Notes under the pieces: model-generated
Database searches by the model: none
What the model was told of the DNA's origin: nothing
The model's input: the letters and a program-made list of their open reading frames with translations, nothing else
Shown: positions 27,078 to 36,219 of the stretch, in pieces
Position numbering within the stretch: the stretch's first letter is position 1
Layout of the letters: the number at the start of each line of letters is the position of its first letter
Translations under genes and position numbers: made by a program
Origin: an uncultured SAR86 cluster bacterium
GTDB lineage: Bacteria > Pseudomonadota > Gammaproteobacteria > Magnimaribacterales > D2472
Assembly (NCBI GenBank): GCA_902623685.1
Contig: CACNUQ010000006.1
Location: 1-61,817 of the forward strand
DNA length: 61,817 nt
Reading direction: 5' to 3'

Positions 27078-27908
27078 ATGAAAGCATTAATCGTTGAGGG
27101 TGGAGGAAGCCGAGGAGTTTTTTCATTTGGGGTGACTGACACATTCATAAAAGCTTCGTACAATCCATTTTCAATTCATTTGGGTGTTTCTAATGGAGCA
27201 GTCGTTCAGCTTTGGTATCTATTGAAAGTAGCAGATTATAATTTAGATAAGATGTTATTTTCTGCTTCAAAAAAGTACGTAACATACTCAAATATATTTT
27301 TTAATAAAAGTATTATGAATTTTGAAAGACTCTATCATGATGCTCAAAAAGTTCATCCAATTGATTTTGACCGTCTTCAAGAAAATCTAAAAGATAAGAA
27401 ATTCCTTATTGTTGTATCTGATGCAAAAACAGGTGCTCCTGAGTATATTGAGTTATCAAGAGACGATTATATTAATGAAATGCTTGCAACCGGAGCATTG
27501 CCAGTGCTGATGAAAGATCCAATTAGCTTGAAAGGAAGAAGAAAGTTTGATGGAGGTATCACTGATCCAATTCCTGTTAAAAAAGCTTACGAAATGGGGG
27601 CCAGGGAAATTGTAATCATAAGAACATATGAACAAGATTTTGTTAGAAAAATTAAACTAGAAAATCATATTGCTGCATTAGCTACAAAGAACTATCCAAA
27701 AATTTCTCAAGCATTAAAAACGAATGCAGTAATCTATAATTCTGCACTAGAGTTTATTAATAATCCTCCAATTGATTGTAGAATTATTCAAATTTGTCCT
27801 CCAAAAAGACTTAAAACAAAACGAGCAACAATTGATCATAATACTCTAAAAGCAGACTATAAAATTGGAGTAAATGAAGGGTCAAATTATTTAAAAAATC
27901 TATCTTAA
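27078..27908 (+). CDS. Patatin-like phospholipase (YjjU-type)
   Basis: I start at ATG 27078 (276 residues); the frame's extra 14 residues from 27036 are atypical and partly overlap the ncRNA terminator. Seen: oxyanion loop LIVEGGGSRGVFSFGV near residue 4, nucleophile elbow HLGVSNGAVVQLW near 37 (GxSxG), ATGALPVLM near 143, and the dyad Asp in KFDGGITDPIPVKKAYEMG near 165, then IVIIRTYEQD. This resembles E. coli YjjU, a cytoplasmic lipid acyl hydrolase family of unknown physiological substrate. The gene is bracketed by the two 259-bp RNA units and has no evident operon partner. Confidence 0.9.
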   Translation: MKALIVEGGGSRGVFSFGVTDTFIKASYNPFSIHLGVSNGAVVQLWYLLKVADYNLDKMLFSASKKYVTYSNIFFNKSIMNFERLYHDAQKVHPIDFDRLQENLKDKKFLIVVSDAKTGAPEYIELSRDDYINEMLATGALPVLMKDPISLKGRRKFDGGITDPIPVKKAYEMGAREIVIIRTYEQDFVRKIKLENHIAALATKNYPKISQALKTNAVIYNSALEFINNPPIDCRIIQICPPKRLKTKRATIDHNTLKADYKIGVNEGSNYLKNLS

Positions 27909-27962
27909 GTTATTGTTTTAGAGTCTTTTTTTTAAAAACTTAATTTTTTTTAATCATAGGTG

Positions 27963-27990
27963 TTGACACTTTTTCCTAATCGCGTATATT
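27963..27990 (+). promoter_or_regulatory. Strong sigma-70 promoter of ncRNA copy 2
   Basis: TTGACA, 16 bases, TATATT, identical to copy 1. Confidence 0.85.
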
Positions 27991-27996
27991 TAATAG

Positions 27997-28214
27997 ACCA
28001 ACTCGGACTGACCTACAACCAACTGCAGACGGGAGTAGGAGAGAAAGAGGAGGAAGAGACGAAGGGCGAAAGCGTTATTAAGAGTCGACGATAAAAAAGA
28101 GCTTAGTAACCCACCAAGGAGGAGAGAGAAGGCCTCTAAGGAGCTAAAGAGATTCTCACTTTAGACCCCTTCCAATCTCGATTGAAAAGACAGAGCTTAG
28201 CTCTGTTTTTTTTT
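27997..28214 (+). ncRNA. Predicted ~218-nt structured non-coding RNA, copy 2
   Basis: Same layout as copy 1. The substitutions tend to keep the local hairpins: the GAAA-loop stem has a C-G closing pair here against U-G in copy 1, and the ACT/AGT hairpin becomes ATT/AGT (G-U). A seventh-to-eighth GGA is gained by the A-to-G change matching 26873. The only frame with a GTG in copy 1 loses that start here (GCG), which argues against a coding role. Terminated before the symporter gene. Confidence 0.8.
28190..28214 (+). terminator. Intrinsic terminator of ncRNA copy 2
   Basis: Same 7-bp ACAGAGC/GCTCTGT stem, TTA loop and nine T as copy 1. Confidence 0.93.
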
Positions 28215-28279
28215 GCTTTCAATTAATTTTATTTCAACGATAATAACTTCTTAAATCATCTCGGGGGGATATTCAATAA

Positions 28280-29845
28280 ATGCTTTTTAATGATTTAGAT
28301 ATTTTTATTGTTGTAATTTATTGTGTTGGAATCATAGCTATTGCTCAATTCGTTTCTAAGTCTAAACAGGGTCATGAGAAAACTGCAGAGGATTATTTTT
28401 TAGCAGGCAGATCACTTCCTTGGTGGGCAATCGGAGCCTCTTTGATTGCTGCTAATATTTCTGCAGAACAAATTATCGGCATGTCAGGGCAGGGATTTGT
28501 TGTTGGGATGGCAATAGCCACTTATGAGCTTACAGCGGCGATTGCATTAATTGTGATGGCAAAATATTTTTTACCACTTTTTTTAGAGAAGAAAATTTAT
28601 ACTATGCCTCAATTTCTTGAGCATCGATTTGATAATAGGGTTAGTCTCGTGTTGTCTTTCTTTTGGCTAGCTGTCTACGTATTCATTAATCTAACTAGTG
28701 TTTTATGGCTGGGATCTTTAGCAATAAACTCGTTAACAGGCCTGGATCTATTTTATGGATTAGTGCTTTTAGCAACACTATCTTTGACATATTCATTATG
28801 GGGTGGACTTAAAGCTGTGGCTATGACAGATATCATTCAAGTGATTCTATTAATTCTTGGTGGTCTATCTGTCTCTTATATAGCTTTGAATCAAATTTCA
28901 GATGGTGCAGGAGTATTTATTGGATTGAGCCAAGTTTATCAATCTCTTCCTGAAAAATTTGATATGATTTTATCTCTTGATCATCCTGCATATAAAGATC
29001 TTCCTGGTGTATGGGTTTTGATTGGAGGTTTATGGATAGCCCATTTTGCATACTGGGGATTTAATCAATACATTACTCAAAGAGCTCTGGGTGCTAAATC
29101 TTTACCAGAGGCCCAAAAGGGAGTTATGTTTGCTGCTTATTTGAAGCTCTTGATGCCATTTGTTGTTGTTCTTCCAGGGATTTGTGCTGCAATTATTTAT
29201 CCTGGACTTGAAAAGTCTGATCAAGCATATCCAATGATGATGGCATTACTTCCACACGGTCTTTTGGGGCTAACTTTTGCAGCTCTTGTTGCCGCAATTG
29301 TTTCCTCACTCGCATCAATGACTAATAGCATAAGTACAATTTTTACAATGGATATTTATAGAAGTTTTGCAAAATCAAAACCATCTCAACAAAGATTAGT
29401 CACAGTTGGAAGGAATATTGCCTGGATTGCATTAGTTATTGCTGTCATTTGTGCACAGCCACTACTTGGAAGCATGGAGTCTGCATTTCAATACATACAA
29501 AATTTTACTGGATTTTTCACACCGGGAATTTTAGTAATATTTTTAGTTGCTCTATTTTGGAAAAAAGCCACAACTCTTAGTGTTTTAGTTGCAGCAATCA
29601 TGTCTTTAATTTTATCTTTGTTAATTTTTCTTGTTTTTCCAGAATATCCTTTTATTCATAGAATGGGGGTCGTATTTCTAGTTTCAGGCCTTGGATGTTA
29701 CTTTACTGCATTATTTCAAGGATATTCTAATCAACCCAAAGCAATTGATTTAGTCAATATAAATTTTAAAACAGAATTTTCATTTAATCTAAATGCCATA
29801 ATTATCTGTTTGATTTTATTCATCACTTATTTTTTACTGTGGTAA
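28280..29845 (+). CDS. Sodium:solute symporter (SSS family), sugar type
   Basis: 521 residues with about 14 hydrophobic segments. Seen: AEDYFLAGRSLPWWAIGASLIAANISAEQIIG segments near 36-66, the SSS signature region GLLGLTFAALVAAIVSSLASMTNSISTIFTMD segments near 328-355 with conserved Ser/Thr of the Na2 site, and GFFTPGI near 412. It resembles SglT/SGLT-type Na+/glucose or galactose symporters, fitting its place directly before glucokinase, whose ATG overlaps its stop (TAATG). GGGGGGAT precedes the start. It begins the symporter-glk-pgl-GH3 operon. Confidence 0.92.
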   Translation: MLFNDLDIFIVVIYCVGIIAIAQFVSKSKQGHEKTAEDYFLAGRSLPWWAIGASLIAANISAEQIIGMSGQGFVVGMAIATYELTAAIALIVMAKYFLPLFLEKKIYTMPQFLEHRFDNRVSLVLSFFWLAVYVFINLTSVLWLGSLAINSLTGLDLFYGLVLLATLSLTYSLWGGLKAVAMTDIIQVILLILGGLSVSYIALNQISDGAGVFIGLSQVYQSLPEKFDMILSLDHPAYKDLPGVWVLIGGLWIAHFAYWGFNQYITQRALGAKSLPEAQKGVMFAAYLKLLMPFVVVLPGICAAIIYPGLEKSDQAYPMMMALLPHGLLGLTFAALVAAIVSSLASMTNSISTIFTMDIYRSFAKSKPSQQRLVTVGRNIAWIALVIAVICAQPLLGSMESAFQYIQNFTGFFTPGILVIFLVALFWKKATTLSVLVAAIMSLILSLLIFLVFPEYPFIHRMGVVFLVSGLGCYFTALFQGYSNQPKAIDLVNINFKTEFSFNLNAIIICLILFITYFLLW

Positions 29846-30783
29846 TGAATTCACAAGACAGTTTTTCTGATAAAAAAGTCTTACTTATTGATATAGGTGG
29901 AACCAATATTAGAATAGCTACAGCTGATATTGGGAGTAATGAGATAAATAATGCTTCTAAGCAAAATTTAGATTGTTTAGATTCATTTGATGAGATTATT
30001 CAAAACCTTTTAAGTAAATATCAAAATATAAAACATATAGTTTTTTCTGTTGCTGGTCCTAAGGTGCATCAATCTATATCAATGACAAATAGGGATTTTG
30101 AAATAGATGAAAAGATTATATTGAAAAAATTTGATTTAGATTCTTGTCATATTCTTAATGATTGGGAATCCATTGGCCATGGGCTATCTCTTTTTAACAC
30201 TAACGAAATGACCTTCATAAATAAATATGATGGATTTAATCAGACATCATTGGTTATTGGTCCAGGTACAGGTCTTGGGGCCGCTCTAGTTATTGAAAAT
30301 AAAATTGTACTTCCTACAGAGATTGGAAATTGCTTATTAACTCTTCCAAAATTATTTGAAGATTTTGAACCCGCAGATATTAAAAAATTTAATATTATTG
30401 AAAGTATTTTATCTGGAGGTGGGCTTAAGAAAATATATGAAATTTTCTCTAATCAAGAAAAGTCATCTGAAGAAATAGTATCAAGCTTTAATAATGACGA
30501 ATTCTCACAAAAAGCTATAAATTTCTTTCTTAATTCATTTTCTCAAATATTATCTGAACTTGCCTTAGCCTATATGCCTGGAAATGGAATATTCATCGCC
30601 GGAGGTTTAATGCGTTCAATTCGTCAATTTATAGATAATGAGATTTTCATGAAAAATTTTTTGATCAACAGAAAATCAATACATGCAAATATTTTGTCAC
30701 AAATGCCAATAGCTATTATCAATCAAGAAATGACTTGTTTGCATGGATGTTTAAATTTCATTAATAAAATTAACAAAAGATAA
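29845..30783 (+). CDS. glk: Glucokinase
   Basis: Phosphorylates glucose to glucose 6-phosphate with ATP. Start ATG 29845 (312 residues), overlapping the symporter stop; a GTG at 29839 is possible. Seen: LLIDIGGTNIRIATAD near 14 (phosphate 1), VFSVAGPK near 70, ILNDWESIGHGL near 107 with the catalytic Asp, VIGPGTGLGAALV near 139, TEIGNCLL near 160, and GIFIAGGLMRSI near 250. This is the E. coli-type Glk branch rather than the ROK repressor-kinase branch. Confidence 0.93.
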   Translation: MNSQDSFSDKKVLLIDIGGTNIRIATADIGSNEINNASKQNLDCLDSFDEIIQNLLSKYQNIKHIVFSVAGPKVHQSISMTNRDFEIDEKIILKKFDLDSCHILNDWESIGHGLSLFNTNEMTFINKYDGFNQTSLVIGPGTGLGAALVIENKIVLPTEIGNCLLTLPKLFEDFEPADIKKFNIIESILSGGGLKKIYEIFSNQEKSSEEIVSSFNNDEFSQKAINFFLNSFSQILSELALAYMPGNGIFIAGGLMRSIRQFIDNEIFMKNFLINRKSIHANILSQMPIAIINQEMTCLHGCLNFINKINKR

Positions 30784-30790
30784 GTAAAAA

Positions 30791-31429
30791 TTGAATAATT
30801 CTTCTTCAGAAAAGATATCTAAATCAATCACGAAAACATTAGATAAAGCGATTGCACTGAATGGAAAAGCAACACTAGTTGTATGTGGTGGAAATAGTCC
30901 TTTATCAATTTATAAAAAACTAAGTCGTGCTGATTTAGACTGGAATAAAGTATCTATCTATTTGGGGGATGATAGATTACTACCCTCAAATCATATTGAT
31001 TCAAATGAAAATCTTTTAAGGAAAAATCTTTTAATAAATAATGCTAAGTTGGCTAAATTCTGTCCTTTAGTTCAGCCAAGAATTAACATTAACGATATAA
31101 CACTTCCCTTTGATATAGTTTTACTCGGATTAGGTAATGATGGCCATTTTGCATCACTTTTCCCTGAGCAAGTTAAACTAAGCAGTGCCTTAAGCATTGA
31201 TGCTGATCCTGATTTTATATGTTCAGAAATTCCCCTAGGATCCCCAAGCTATAAAAGAATTTCAATGAATCTCGCATGCCTTCTCAACACAAAACGCTGT
31301 ATCTTGTTAGTAACAAATTCTGAGAAAAGATTGGTTGTTGAAAAAGCATCCACAAACAATAAAATGCCATTATATTTTCTTATAAATCAAGATAAGACAA
31401 AACTCGAATTTTCAGATATAGATTTTTAA
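30791..31429 (+). CDS. pgl: 6-phosphogluconolactonase
   Basis: Hydrolyses 6-phosphogluconolactone in the oxidative pentose phosphate/Entner-Doudoroff route. 212 residues from a TTG start at 30791; I see no ATG that keeps the N-terminal strand. Seen: ATLVVCGGNSPLSIYKKL near 28, VSIYLGDDRLLPSNHIDSN segments near 57, ILLGLGNDGHFASLFP-like VLLGLGNDGHFASLFP near 115 with the catalytic His, and RISMNLACLL near 155. Zwf and Edd/Eda are not in the window. Confidence 0.92.
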   Translation: MNNSSSEKISKSITKTLDKAIALNGKATLVVCGGNSPLSIYKKLSRADLDWNKVSIYLGDDRLLPSNHIDSNENLLRKNLLINNAKLAKFCPLVQPRININDITLPFDIVLLGLGNDGHFASLFPEQVKLSSALSIDADPDFICSEIPLGSPSYKRISMNLACLLNTKRCILLVTNSEKRLVVEKASTNNKMPLYFLINQDKTKLEFSDIDF

Positions 31430-31441
31430 TAAGGAACAAGA

Positions 31442-33874
31442 ATGAAAAAATTTTTTTTGATAATTTTATTTTCAAATATTTCATTATTATCAGCTCAAGT
31501 AGACTGGAGTCGATCAAATGCTTGTGAGTACAAAAATTTTGATAATGATTATCTAATTGAGCAACTAATCAAAGCAATGACGATAGAAGATAAGGTTGGA
31601 CAAGTTATTCAAGGCGACTTGGACTTTGTTACTCCAGCAGATGCAAAAAAATACAGACTTGGATCAGTTTTGAATGGAGGCAACACCTCACCCAATGGAG
31701 ATAAATATAGTACAGCAGAAGATTGGAAGAACTTAAGTAAAGAGTTTTATGAAGCTTCTCCAATCTTTAAAGGCATCCGAGTTCCTATTTTATGGGGAAC
31801 TGATGCAGTTCATGGCCACAATAATGTTATTGGCGCGACATTATTTCCTCACAATATAGGACTTGGTGCAACTCGTAATGAAGAGTTAATTAAAAGTATT
31901 GGTGAGGTAATTGCCTTAGAAGTTTTGTCAACCGGAGTTGCTTGGACATTTGCTCCTACAATTGCAGTTCCTCAAGATGATCGTTGGGGAAGAACGTATG
32001 AAGGGTTTTCTGAGGACTCCATCTTGGTCTCTAAGTTAGGCAAAGCTTTTGTGCTTGGGCTCCAAGGCGAGGGAGATACATTCCTTGACAAAAACCATGT
32101 TATTGCAACCGCAAAGCATTTTATGGGTGATGGAGGTACTTTGAGAGGAGTTGATCAAGGAAACACCGTAATTTCTGAGATTGGGTTACGACAATTACAT
32201 GGATATCCATACTTTGATGCTTTAGATGCTTGTGCTCAAACAGTTATGGCAAGCTTTAATTCCTGGAATGGTCAAAAGCTTCATGGATATAAAGAGTTAT
32301 TAACAGACATCCTTAAGAAAGATATGCAATTTGATGGTTTTGTTGTAGGTGATTGGAATGGCCATGGACAGGTAGATAACTGCTCAAATTCAAAATGTGC
32401 CCAATCATTCAATGCTGGTATTGATATGTTCATGGTTCCAGAGAGCTGGAAAGACCTTTTGATTAATACGATTCAGCAAGTTAAATCCGGTGAAATATCA
32501 GAGATCAGACTCGATGATGCAGTTAGAAGTATTTTAAAGGTTAAATCTAGGCTTGGTTTATTTGATGGAAGAGTCCCGCATGAATTTAAAGAAAATTTTT
32601 TAGGTCACCCAAGGCATATTGCTTTGGCTCGTCAGGCTGTAAGAGAATCCTTGGTTTTGTTGAAAAATAATAATAAATTTTTACCCATAGATCCTAGACA
32701 ACATATTGGAGTTATTGGTCACGCCGCAAACAAAATCTCATCGCAAACAGGTGGCTGGACCATTACTTGGCAAGGAAGAGAAAATTTAAATGAAGATTTT
32801 ATAAATACTAATACTATATATCAGGCTTTAGAGCAGATGGTTTTATTATCAAATGGAACAATAGAGTTTTCTGAAAATGGTAAATTTGAAAAGAATCCAG
32901 ATGTTGTGATTGGCGTATTCGGTGAGGAACCATATGCTGAAATGCTCGGTGATTTAAAAGATGTCTCTTTTGCTCCAACTGACCCAAAATTTTTATCCTT
33001 GCTTGAGTCAATTGATGCTCAGGGTATTCAAATTTTAAGCATCTTTTTGTCAGGCAGACCTTTGGTAGTAAATAAGTACATTAATGCATCTGATGCATTT
33101 ATCGCAGCTTGGTTACCAGGTACTGCTGTAGAAGGAATTGCTGATGTTATATTTAAGAAAAATGATAAAATAAATTATGATTTTTCAGGCAAACTTTCTT
33201 ATTCATGGCCAAAATCTTCTGATCAAGCAGTATTAAATTATTCTGATGCTGAATATGATCCCTTATTTCCATTTGGATTTGGTCTTACATATGAATCAAA
33301 TTTTCAGCTTCAAAAAATTCAAACTGATGAGGTTGTTTCAAATATAGATTTGATAAATGTTTTTTTAGGCGCTGCATCAATCCCCGCAAAAGAGTTTGTT
33401 ATTTCAAATAAAAAACCCGAATTTGTTTTGAAAGATAATTACTTTAGCAATAACGAACAAATTAAAGTTACAAGATTTGATTATCAGCGACAAGACGATG
33501 CAAAAAATATTGTTTTTTCAGGCAGCAAATTGTTACAAGCCTTTGGAATCTCAGCAGAGTTGCCGATCAATCTCTCTGAAATGAGTTCTCCTTTTTATGA
33601 GATTATTATGAGGGTAAATACTTTATCAAATCCACAATTATATTTTAGCGTTGGTTGCGGTAGTAATTGTATTGGGTCTATTGCACTGCCCACAAAATCC
33701 ATGACGAATTGGTCAAAAATTAATATTCCTATTTCATGCCTTGAAAAAGACGGGTTAGACAAATCCAAAATTCAATTAAGAGGACTTTTTTCAAGCAAGG
33801 AAGCTATTAATTTTGATATTAATTCCATTATCATTCGAGATGGAAACGCTACGGGATCGATGTTGAGCTGCTAA
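31442..33874 (+). CDS. Secreted GH3 exo-beta-glucanase
   Basis: 810 residues, signal peptide MKKFFLIILFSNISLLSA. Domain order: GH3 barrel (about 40-390) with MTIEDKVGQVIQGDL, WGTDAVHGHNNVIGATLFPHNIGLGA segments, AKHFMGDGGT near 220 and FDGFVVGDWNGHG near 297, whose Asp is the nucleophile; GH3 C-terminal sandwich (about 400-620); and a C-terminal beta-sandwich ending in Cys. The KHFMGDGGT form and the extra C-terminal domain resemble marine exo-1,3/1,4-beta-glucanases (ExoP type). Likely releases glucose from laminarin- or mixed-linkage-like glucans in the periplasm, feeding the symporter and Glk encoded just upstream. AAGGAA ribosome site. Confidence 0.93.
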   Translation: MKKFFLIILFSNISLLSAQVDWSRSNACEYKNFDNDYLIEQLIKAMTIEDKVGQVIQGDLDFVTPADAKKYRLGSVLNGGNTSPNGDKYSTAEDWKNLSKEFYEASPIFKGIRVPILWGTDAVHGHNNVIGATLFPHNIGLGATRNEELIKSIGEVIALEVLSTGVAWTFAPTIAVPQDDRWGRTYEGFSEDSILVSKLGKAFVLGLQGEGDTFLDKNHVIATAKHFMGDGGTLRGVDQGNTVISEIGLRQLHGYPYFDALDACAQTVMASFNSWNGQKLHGYKELLTDILKKDMQFDGFVVGDWNGHGQVDNCSNSKCAQSFNAGIDMFMVPESWKDLLINTIQQVKSGEISEIRLDDAVRSILKVKSRLGLFDGRVPHEFKENFLGHPRHIALARQAVRESLVLLKNNNKFLPIDPRQHIGVIGHAANKISSQTGGWTITWQGRENLNEDFINTNTIYQALEQMVLLSNGTIEFSENGKFEKNPDVVIGVFGEEPYAEMLGDLKDVSFAPTDPKFLSLLESIDAQGIQILSIFLSGRPLVVNKYINASDAFIAAWLPGTAVEGIADVIFKKNDKINYDFSGKLSYSWPKSSDQAVLNYSDAEYDPLFPFGFGLTYESNFQLQKIQTDEVVSNIDLINVFLGAASIPAKEFVISNKKPEFVLKDNYFSNNEQIKVTRFDYQRQDDAKNIVFSGSKLLQAFGISAELPINLSEMSSPFYEIIMRVNTLSNPQLYFSVGCGSNCIGSIALPTKSMTNWSKINIPISCLEKDGLDKSKIQLRGLFSSKEAINFDINSIIIRDGNATGSMLSC

Positions 33875-33880
33875 TTAATA

Positions 33881-36061
33881 TTACTTGCTTGGATTATAAA
33901 AATATTGAAATTTTGCATAAATCTGTGAAGTTTCAAGCCTTATGTTATCGCTAAAAGGATTTGGTTCTTCATAAAATTGAGTCCCACCTGCATAAAAAAT
34001 TGTATATGGATTTGGTTTCCATTGAATTAGTGCCTCTAGAAAGTAGTCATCAGCAAATTCATTTTTTTCAATAATAGTTCGAGTCGATAGGGCATTATCA
34101 ATTTGGTAATCAACTTCAAATCTATTGATTTCACCGGCATAAAATTCTTCTTTAGTTATTTTATCTTTTAGCTCAGAGTATCTATGACCAAGGGAGATTT
34201 TGAAACTATCAGAAAATCTAAATACTGTAAATAAATTATATTCTGTTGAATCTCCAATCTTTGGCTCCTCAATTCTGTACGCAATAGCTTCACCTTTTTC
34301 ATATCTTAAGCTTGTAAAAAAACTTTCAGTCGGATGATAAGTCCCGCTAATTTCATAATCTACTTGTTCACCATACTGAATACCCTCAAATTTTTCGCTG
34401 GGCTTGATTTGGTATTCAACGCCTCCTGTAAAATTAAAGTTCGTCTCTAGGTCCATGCTCAGTTCATAAAACTCTTGCGTCTTTTGATTTCTATAGTTAA
34501 TCCTATTTCTATTATTCCAACGAAAATTAATTTTTCTGAGTGTTCCTTGATACCTATAAGTTCTTCCATACCAATAGTTACGACTTTTATAATCATTTCT
34601 TCCAACAAAACCAACATGAGCTCTGTAAGTAGGGGATACATCTTTAAATCTTATGCCCCAATTTGATCCATCTACAGCTCTTCTTAAACGAAAGTTTTTA
34701 GCTGTTCCAGAAAAGGACTCTCCATCCATTGCATAAGTTCTTCCAGCAAATGTTTCGTTAGAATCTATAAAATTAATATGACCCTCTTGGGTATCACTTC
34801 TTGCATAATTTAGATCTAAGATGTAATCATCAAGAAAATTAATCAGACTATCAAATTCAATCAATGATCCAGAGCCTCCAATATGATAATCTCTATTTGT
34901 GGCTATAAGTCCAATGTGAGACTTATTTCCTAAATTTCTCTTATATCTGCCTATTGTGACCTTGCTTTTGCCCGCATTGCCTCTAACAGATTTGTATTGT
35001 CCAGCTGCTAAATATGGTGAATCAGTATCTGTTGCCTGCATCAAATAAGTTGAGCTACTGGTTCCTTGATTAATATACTTAAGTGCGCCAAGGGGATTGG
35101 TTATTGATCTTGTATATACGGTTTGCATGTCAGATTTAAGCAATTCTGACCCTTCAAGAAAGAAAGTTCTTTTTTCAGGAAATGACATGGCAAATGTTTG
35201 ATTTGCCATTATCATGGGAACATCAGATTCAACTTGAGAGAAGTCAGGATTAATAGTGTATTCAATTGATGAGGACTTACTAAGGTCATAAAGACCAGTA
35301 ATACCAATTTCATAATCAGGATTCTGCAATTTAAAGTCTTTTTTCGGCCTGTCACCATTCTGATTAAGAAAAATATAGGGATATAAATAGCTTCTATATA
35401 TTTTTTCTGGTGAACCTAAAAGCACTTCCTCATCTGCCTGACATGCATAGCAAGTTTCCGCTGGAAGATTTTTAAAAGATCCAAATACAGTTTGAACTCC
35501 TGCCTGATAAGATTTCCTGATAAACCCCATCTTCCATTTTTGAACTTCTTCATCAGGCAACTGAAGTTCTGCAAAAGGAATAATGAATTCAGCTGAATAA
35601 CCATCATCTTGGAAGGCTGTTGCAGAATCAAAAAGAATATCCCAGGAATTATCAGGCTCAGCATTGCTTATATGTATCTCGTCCAATTGGACTCCCAAAG
35701 CATTAACACCAATCAAAATTCCATATCTGCCGTCTCTAAAAGGATCAAACATTAAGGCAACATAATCCTCATTCCAAGTTTGATCTCTATTTTTTAAAGT
35801 AGCTCTTATTTTTTTTGGATCTCCGAAAGCTTTTATGCCTATGTATAAGTATTTTTTATCAAATTTCACATATGCAGTTGTTCTTAAAGCTGCAGGTGTA
35901 TTTCGCGACGGCATCAATTCATACTCTAAGTCAAATTCAGTTGATTGATTCCACTCATCTTGTGTTAGCACTCCATCTAGAACAATGCCATTTTCATTGC
36001 TACTAACGATTTCTAGAGCAAATACACTCATGAGTGCAAGGTAGAAATTTTTCAAACGCAT
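33881..36061 (-). CDS. CBM9-like/DUF5916 outer-membrane protein
   Basis: I start at ATG 36061, giving a signal peptide (MRLKNFYLALMSVFALEIVSS); ATG 36097 would add 12 residues. 726 residues. The N-terminal ~190 residues are a CBM9-like carbohydrate-binding sandwich (VLDGVLTQDEWNQS, DKKYLYIGIKAFG, FDPFRDGRYGILIGVN). The rest matches DUF5916: FSQVESDVPMIMANQTFAMSFPEKRTFFLEGSELL segments, then many amphipathic strands that suggest a beta barrel. A CxxC (TCYACQ) lies near 210. It converges on the GH3 gene with a six-base gap. Probably an outer-membrane glycan-binding or uptake partner; no direct function is known. Confidence 0.87.
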   Translation of the reverse strand: MRLKNFYLALMSVFALEIVSSNENGIVLDGVLTQDEWNQSTEFDLEYELMPSRNTPAALRTTAYVKFDKKYLYIGIKAFGDPKKIRATLKNRDQTWNEDYVALMFDPFRDGRYGILIGVNALGVQLDEIHISNAEPDNSWDILFDSATAFQDDGYSAEFIIPFAELQLPDEEVQKWKMGFIRKSYQAGVQTVFGSFKNLPAETCYACQADEEVLLGSPEKIYRSYLYPYIFLNQNGDRPKKDFKLQNPDYEIGITGLYDLSKSSSIEYTINPDFSQVESDVPMIMANQTFAMSFPEKRTFFLEGSELLKSDMQTVYTRSITNPLGALKYINQGTSSSTYLMQATDTDSPYLAAGQYKSVRGNAGKSKVTIGRYKRNLGNKSHIGLIATNRDYHIGGSGSLIEFDSLINFLDDYILDLNYARSDTQEGHINFIDSNETFAGRTYAMDGESFSGTAKNFRLRRAVDGSNWGIRFKDVSPTYRAHVGFVGRNDYKSRNYWYGRTYRYQGTLRKINFRWNNRNRINYRNQKTQEFYELSMDLETNFNFTGGVEYQIKPSEKFEGIQYGEQVDYEISGTYHPTESFFTSLRYEKGEAIAYRIEEPKIGDSTEYNLFTVFRFSDSFKISLGHRYSELKDKITKEEFYAGEINRFEVDYQIDNALSTRTIIEKNEFADDYFLEALIQWKPNPYTIFYAGGTQFYEEPNPFSDNIRLETSQIYAKFQYFYNPSK

Positions 36062-36219
36062 AAAGTATCGAGTTACAAAATTAAATTTAAGAAGCATATG
36101 GAAGCTTTGAAGCGTATATTTTAAGTTAATTAATAAAGCAATAAAATAGACTTTGATGAGATTTTTTATTCAATTTAATAGGAAAATATAACGATTTCGG
36201 TATAATCATCCTCAGTATT

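Larger units (their letters stand above)
27960..28218 (+). repeat. 259-bp direct repeat, copy 2 (promoter-RNA-terminator unit)
   Basis: Second copy of the unit at 26783-27041, six substitutions and no indels. It lies between the patatin gene and the sugar symporter gene. Confidence 0.95.

Noticed and set aside
26783-28218. Type III toxin-antitoxin system (RNA antitoxin plus toxin) or mobile composite element.
   Set aside because: The RNA has no short tandem repeats, patatin is not a ToxN-like nuclease, and there is no transposase, inverted end or evident target-site duplication.
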